Shown here: piece after piece, positions 6,031 through 8,746 of the stretch
How the letters are laid out: the number at the start of each line of letters is the position of its first letter
Position numbering within the stretch: the first letter of the stretch is position 1
NCBI GenBank assembly: GCA_945888565.1
Contig: CAMDAL010000159.1
Span: 1-8,746, forward strand
Length of the DNA: 8,746 nucleotides
Reading direction: 5' to 3'
Source of the DNA: Devosia equisanguinis
GTDB lineage: Bacteria > Pseudomonadota > Alphaproteobacteria > Rhizobiales > Devosiaceae
Notes under the pieces: generated by a model
What the model saw: only the letters and a program-made list of their open reading frames with translations
Told to the model about the DNA's origin: nothing
Database searches by the model: none
Translations under genes and position numbers: made by a program

Positions 6031-7257
6031 TCAGGTCGCCGGCTTCAGGCGGAAGCTGGAGGCTCCCAGCTCCTTGATCGGCAGGTGAATGGCCGCTGAG
6101 GCGAGGCCGAGGATGATGCCCAGGTACCACACGAGGCTGTAGGAGCCGGTGTTGTCATACACGTAGCCGCCCAGCCAGACACCGAGGAACGAGCCGAGCT
6201 GGTGCGACAGGAAGGCGATGCCGTAGAGCATCCCCATGTAGCGCGCGCCGAAGAACAGGCTGACCAGCCCGGCGGTCAGCGGCACCGTGGAGAGCCAGAG
6301 GAGGCCCATCGCCGCGGAGAAGATGAGCGCGCTGGTCAGCGTCACCGGGAACAGCATGAACAGGGCGATCGCCACGACGCGGCTGAAGTAGATCGAGGCG
6401 AGCAGCATCTGCTTGGGCAGCTTGCCACCGAGGTAGCCGGCCAGCAGCGAGCCGGCGATGTTGAACACGCCGATCACCGCGATCGACCAGCTGCCGGCAT
6501 CCGGCGACAGGCCGCACTGCACCAGGTAGGCCGGCAGGTGGACGTTGATGAAGGCGATGTGGAAGCCGCAGACGAAGAAGCCGATCACCAGCAGCCGATA
6601 CGAGCCGTAGCCCCAGGCGCGCGACAGCGCTTCCATGAACTTGAGGTCGGCCTGGCCGGTGACATGCTCGGTCCTGCCGCGCAGCGCGTAAGTCAACGGT
6701 ATCACCAGCACCAGCAGCATGGCGGCGTAGATCAGCGTCGATTGCCATCCGAAGTTCTGGATGAAGGCCTGCCCGATCGGGGCGAAGGCGAACTGGCCGA
6801 AGCTCGAGGCGGCCGTCGCGACACCGAAGATCAGCGGCCGCTTCTCCTGCGGCACGCTGCGTCCGAAGGCCGCCATGACGATCGAAAAGCTCGAGGTCGC
6901 GATGCCGACGCCGGTCAGCACGCCGGCGGTGAGGCTCATCGCGGTGCCGTCGGGCGAGATGGTCATCAGCACGAGGCCGAGCGCGTAGATCAGCAGCCCG
7001 CCGACCACCACCTTGGCGGTGCCGAAACGATCGGCGAGCCCGCCGGCGAAGGGCTGGGCGACGCCCCAGGCGAGGTTCTGGATGGCGAGCGCCATGCCCC
7101 AGGATTCGCGCGTCAGCCCCAGGTCGGCCGCCACCGGCAGGGTCAGCAGTCCGAAGCTGGTGCGGATGCCGTTGGTCACGGCGGCCAGCAGGCAGCCGGC
7201 GATGATGAGGAGCAACAGCGGCGCGGCGATGGAGCGGGAGGCGGTGACGGACGACAT
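6031..7257 (-). CDS. MFS transporter, oxalate-formate/monocarboxylate-like
   Basis: 408 residues from ATG at 7257, supported by GAGG eight bases upstream; the frame is open to 7338, but the extra 27 residues are basic/Cys-rich, lack a ribosome binding site and overlap the intergenic palindrome. Twelve membrane segments are apparent. Segment 1 reads NGIRTSFGLLTLPVAADLGLTRESW (29-53), the pattern of the monocarboxylate/oxalate-formate branch of the superfamily. Motif A is GGLADRFGTAK (72-82). GFHIAFINVHLPAYL (231-245) and SHQLGSFLGVWLGGYVYD (351-368) are the other recognisable blocks, again typical of that branch. Segments 4-5 lack the drug-exporter motif C seen in its neighbour. It probably carries a small organic anion across the inner membrane; direction and substrate unknown. 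It is divergent from the Dabb gene and upstream of the Bcr/CflA-type gene, with which it may be co-transcribed. Confidence 0.88.
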   Translation of the reverse strand: MSSVTASRSIAAPLLLLIIAGCLLAAVTNGIRTSFGLLTLPVAADLGLTRESWGMALAIQNLAWGVAQPFAGGLADRFGTAKVVVGGLLIYALGLVLMTISPDGTAMSLTAGVLTGVGIATSSFSIVMAAFGRSVPQEKRPLIFGVATAASSFGQFAFAPIGQAFIQNFGWQSTLIYAAMLLVLVIPLTYALRGRTEHVTGQADLKFMEALSRAWGYGSYRLLVIGFFVCGFHIAFINVHLPAYLVQCGLSPDAGSWSIAVIGVFNIAGSLLAGYLGGKLPKQMLLASIYFSRVVAIALFMLFPVTLTSALIFSAAMGLLWLSTVPLTAGLVSLFFGARYMGMLYGIAFLSHQLGSFLGVWLGGYVYDNTGSYSLVWYLGIILGLASAAIHLPIKELGASSFRLKPAT

Positions 7258-7290
7258 GGCGCAAACCTCGAAAAGCCGGCGGACGCTACA

Positions 7291-7309
7291 CCTGCAACTG
7301 CCATGCAGG
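7291..7309 (-). repeat. Short inverted repeat in the leader of the second MFS gene
   Basis: CCTGCA (7291-7296) and TGCAGG (7304-7309) form a perfect 6-bp stem with a 7-base loop, 34-52 bases upstream of the start codon. AATGCATT (7311-7318) next to it is a perfect 8-bp palindrome. These could be an operator or leader structure, but both are short. Confidence 0.25.
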
Positions 7310-7321
7310 AAATGCATTCCA

Positions 7322-7338
7322 GTGATGAGGCTCATCAC
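7322..7338. promoter_or_regulatory. Perfect 17-bp palindrome, candidate operator between MFS and Dabb genes
   Basis: GTGATGAG, a single G, then CTCATCAC: 8-bp arms with perfect symmetry and a 1-base centre. It lies in the 158-base gap between divergent genes, 65-81 bases before the MFS start and 78-94 bases before the Dabb start. The one-base centre makes an RNA hairpin unlikely and fits a DNA site for a dimeric regulator (the geometry used by GntR, TetR or MarR proteins, among others). No regulator gene is adjacent in the window, so the binding protein is unknown. Confidence 0.6.
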
Positions 7339-7354
7339 GCAGGCTGATTGCGGG

Positions 7355-7383
7355 GTGATCGGCCGAGCCGAAGCACCTATATG
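7355..7383 (+). promoter_or_regulatory. Weak candidate promoter of the Dabb gene
   Basis: GTGATC at 7355-7360, a 17-base spacer and TATATG at 7378-7383 resemble a sigma-70 promoter (3 of 6 and 4 of 6 matches). Transcription would start near 7390, about 25 bases before the ATG at 7416. The palindrome at 7322-7338 would then sit just upstream of the -35. The match is weak. Confidence 0.3.
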
Positions 7384-7415
7384 AAGCGCAGCCGCAGCTG
7401 CATGACGGAGATCAA

Positions 7416-7730
7416 ATGATCCGCCACATCGTGTTCTTCACCGCCCGCGACCCCGTCGACCTCGGCCGCATCGTCGAGGGGCTGGAGCTGCTCGGACAAA
7501 TTCCGCACTCGGAGCATTTCGAGGTGGTGCAGAACGCGAAGGTCGACCAGTTCGGCAACGACGTGGACGTCATCGTCTATGCCGAGTTCGCCGATGAGGC
7601 GGCGCTCGCCGCCTACAAGGCGCACCCGATCTATGCCGAAGCGACGCGGCGTGTTCGGCCGCTGCGGGAGCTCCGCTACGCGGCCGATTTCAAGGCGCTA
7701 GAGAAGAAGGCGCTCAAGCGGTCTGCGTGA
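7416..7730 (+). CDS. Dabb (stress-responsive alpha/beta barrel) domain protein
   Basis: 104 residues, ATG at 7416 with GGAG five bases upstream, TGA stop. The protein is one Dabb domain: MIRHIVFF at the start (strand 1, conserved His4), DVIVYAEFADEAALAAYKAHPIYAE (51-75), with the conserved Tyr/Phe and the AYKAHP motif, and the terminal strand ELRYAADF (85-92), then a short basic tail. Dabb proteins form dimeric ferredoxin-like barrels. Relatives include plant stress proteins and enzymes such as olivetolic acid cyclase, but most bacterial members have no assigned reaction, and none can be assigned here. The protein is small and soluble. It is divergent from an MFS gene, and its last 17 bases overlap the 3' end of grxD on the other strand. 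Confidence 0.9.
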   Translation: MIRHIVFFTARDPVDLGRIVEGLELLGQIPHSEHFEVVQNAKVDQFGNDVDVIVYAEFADEAALAAYKAHPIYAEATRRVRPLRELRYAADFKALEKKALKRSA

Positions 7731-8049
7731 CCGCGATGCCCTTGTCGGCAAAGTGCGTCTGCAGCTCGCCGGCCTGGAACATCTCGGTGACGATGTCGGC
7801 GCCGCCGACAAACTCGCCCTTGATGTAAAGCTGCGGGATGGTCGGCCAGTTGGCGTAGGCCTTGATGCCTTCGCGCAGTTCCTGGTCTTCCAGCACGTTG
7901 GCGCTGTTGAAGTCGACGCCGAGGTAATTCAGGATCTGCACCACGCGGCCCGAGAAGCCGCACATCGGGAAGTCCGGCGTGCCCTTCATGAACAGGAACA
8001 CGTCGTTGCTCTTCACCTGCTCGTCGATCTTGGCGTTGATGTCGCTCAT
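7714..8049 (-). CDS. grxD: Monothiol (CGFS) glutaredoxin Grx4/GrxD
   Basis: 111 residues from ATG at 8049, chosen because AAAGG lies seven bases upstream; an in-frame ATG at 8064 has no ribosome binding site. It shows all features of the CGFS glutaredoxins: Lys22 in FMKGTP, the active site CGFS (30-33), WPTIPQLY with the cis-proline (68-75) for glutathione binding, and GGADIVTEM (82-90). In the cytoplasm such proteins bind a [2Fe-2S] cluster with glutathione as a homodimer, or with BolA, and pass clusters to target enzymes. In many alphaproteobacteria bolA is adjacent; no bolA is seen on either side here. The 3' end overlaps the Dabb gene by 17 bases, tail to tail. It may be driven by its own promoter at 8096-8124. 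Confidence 0.96.
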   Translation of the reverse strand: MSDINAKIDEQVKSNDVFLFMKGTPDFPMCGFSGRVVQILNYLGVDFNSANVLEDQELREGIKAYANWPTIPQLYIKGEFVGGADIVTEMFQAGELQTHFADKGIAVTQTA

Positions 8050-8067
8050 GGCTCTGCCTTTCATGCT

Positions 8068-8083
8068 GGCGGTCCGGACCGCC
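8068..8083. promoter_or_regulatory. Perfect 16-bp palindrome upstream of grxD
   Basis: GGCGGTCC directly followed by GGACCGCC, with no mismatch. It lies 19-34 bases before the grxD start codon and immediately downstream of the candidate promoter, so it would be either an operator in the early transcribed region or an RNA hairpin (6-bp stem with a CCGG loop) at the 5' end of the grxD mRNA. The Shine-Dalgarno is outside it. No known regulator motif is recognised. Confidence 0.55.
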
Positions 8084-8095
8084 CGGTTGATCCCG

Positions 8096-8124
8096 TAGAT
8101 AATCCTGCAGGGGCGCGCTGTCGA
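8096..8124 (-). promoter_or_regulatory. grxD: Candidate sigma-70 promoter of grxD
   Basis: On the minus strand TCGACA (8119-8124, 5 of 6 matches to TTGACA) is followed after exactly 17 bases by TATCTA (8096-8101). The predicted transcription start near 8089 gives a leader of about 40 bases. The -35 lies in the 89-base gap downstream of the aldo/keto reductase stop, so grxD can be transcribed on its own. This is the best promoter match noticed in the window. Confidence 0.5.
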
Positions 8125-8132
8125 GGGTGCTC

Positions 8133-8150
8133 CATCGGCTAATGCCGATG
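8133..8150 (-). terminator. Stem-loop spanning the stop codon of the aldo/keto reductase gene
   Basis: CATCGGC, TAAT, GCCGATG form a perfect 7-bp stem with a 4-base loop. The TAG stop codon of the reductase (8139-8141) falls at the stem-loop border. The stem also encodes the last residues, so pairing is partly constrained by codons. No U tract follows on either strand; it could be a weak terminator insulating grxD. Confidence 0.45.
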
Positions 8151-8746
8151 CTGTGTCTCAGCTATGCGCGCCATGACGGCCTCGGGCAGTTGCCGACCCG
8201 GGACCATCGCCAGTTCGGCCAGATGCTCCGGCCGCGTCGTGCCCACCACCGCGACGCTGACCTCGGGGTTAGCCAGCACCCATGCGAGCGCCGCCTGCGC
8301 CGCGCTCCAGCCTTCGATCTCGCGCAGGAAGCCGTAGCGCATGCCGGCGACCACGTCGGCGCGGTGGCGCGGATAGGCGAGCCCGCGCGCCAGGTACCAG
8401 AGGTCGGATACCCGCCGCAGTTTGAGCGCCTGCCGGTCGATGTGGCCCATCGCAAGCGGCATCCCGGCAATCGCCGCCATGCCGCGCCCCGCTGCCGTGC
8501 CGATCAGTGCCGCACGGTCAGACCGCAGCACGTTGTAGTCCAGCATCACGGTATCAAACCGGCCGCTGTTGATCGCCCAATCGAGCGGAGCGTGGTCAAA
8601 ACTGTTGAGCCCGAGCCAGCGATACCAACCGCGCGCCCGGAGTTGCCACAGCCGCTCGAACAGCGCGTCGGTCATCTCGGCGATTTCCGGCCCGTGCAGT
8701 TGGAACAGCGGAACCGTCTCGAGCCCCAGCCGCTGGCGGCTGCGGG
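8139..8746 (-). CDS. Aldo/keto reductase family protein, N-terminus off the right edge
   Basis: The reading frame enters at the window edge and runs 201 codons to TAG at 8139-8141. It begins within RSRQRLGLETVPLFQLHGPE, the family's strand in which the His (of LHGP) is the fourth member of the catalytic tetrad; the Asp, Tyr and Lys lie outside the window. GWYRWLGLNSFD corresponds to the usual GKxRxIGxSNF, DTVMLDYNVL to the FDxxQxxYN strand, AAIAGMPLAMG to the loop that closes on NADPH, and AALAWVLANPEVSVAVVGTTRPEHLAE to the C-terminal cofactor-binding region. An internal ATG at 8675 would miss half the barrel and is not the start. Soluble NAD(P)H-dependent oxidoreductase; substrate unknown. 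Roughly the last two thirds of a usual protein of about 300 residues are present. Confidence 0.9.
   Translation of the reverse strand, partial: RSRQRLGLETVPLFQLHGPEIAEMTDALFERLWQLRARGWYRWLGLNSFDHAPLDWAINSGRFDTVMLDYNVLRSDRAALIGTAAGRGMAAIAGMPLAMGHIDRQALKLRRVSDLWYLARGLAYPRHRADVVAGMRYGFLREIEGWSAAQAALAWVLANPEVSVAVVGTTRPEHLAELAMVPGRQLPEAVMARIAETQHRH

Noticed and set aside
4657..6099. Long open frame on the plus strand opposite the Bcr/CflA-type gene (480 codons)
   Set aside because: Its translation is His/Glu/Arg/Gln-rich and featureless, while the minus strand encodes a complete MFS protein; it is a GC-bias shadow.
7258..7338. Upstream start for the second MFS gene, adding 27 residues
   Set aside because: The extension is not membrane-like, has no ribosome binding site and covers the palindromic control region; ATG 7257 has GAGG eight bases before it.
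6202..7347. Long open frame on the plus strand opposite the second MFS gene (381 codons)
   Set aside because: Same antisense compositional artefact; no ribosome binding site, no recognisable domain.
8050..8138. Possible bolA next to grxD
   Set aside because: The gap is only 89 bases and holds a promoter and palindrome, not a coding sequence; the next gene is an aldo/keto reductase.
1..8746. CRISPR array, tRNA or rRNA genes, insertion sequences, prophage or defence genes
   Set aside because: No regularly spaced repeats, cloverleaf-like sequences, transposase or integrase motifs were seen on either strand.

Overview
The window is high-GC DNA (by eye in the low-to-mid 60s percent) from an alphaproteobacterium, most likely of the order Hyphomicrobiales and possibly near Devosia. 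This rests on a BacA/SbmA peptide transporter, a small Omp25/P44-type porin-like protein, a CGFS glutaredoxin, the gene order ttcA followed by an inositol-monophosphatase-family gene, and codon usage. The genus is inference only. No rRNA, tRNA, CRISPR array, insertion sequence or integrase is visible. Most of the window reads as ordinary chromosome with one decayed gene.

Layout. 1-550 (minus): the first 183 codons of an outer-membrane beta-barrel protein; its C-terminus lies off the left edge. 722-2095 (minus): SbmA/BacA peptide transporter with an unusual periplasmic insert, followed by a strong hairpin. 2096-2234: divergent promoter region. 2235-3098 (plus): tRNA 2-thiocytidine synthetase TtcA. 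3177-3998 (plus): inositol-monophosphatase-family phosphatase. 4036-4488 (minus): a pseudogene consisting of an autotransporter's signal peptide and its C-terminal barrel. 4654-5910 and 6031-7257 (both minus): two different major facilitator superfamily (MFS) transporters, the first of the Bcr/CflA drug-efflux type and the second of the oxalate-formate/monocarboxylate type. 7416-7730 (plus): a Dabb-domain protein divergent from the second MFS gene, with a perfect palindrome between them. 7714-8049 (minus): monothiol glutaredoxin GrxD, overlapping the Dabb gene tail to tail. 8139-8746 (minus): the C-terminal two thirds of an aldo/keto reductase that continues off the right edge.

How the genes relate. 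The left part is envelope-directed (porin-like protein, peptide importer). The centre is RNA modification plus a small-molecule phosphatase. The right part holds export or uptake carriers and redox/stress proteins. There is no clear single pathway or multi-gene system, and I do not see a convincing undescribed system. The points most worth a second look are the autotransporter relic, the cysteine-flanked Pro/Ala-rich insert in SbmA, the 17-bp palindrome between the second MFS gene and the Dabb gene, and the perfect 16-bp palindrome just downstream of a good candidate grxD promoter.
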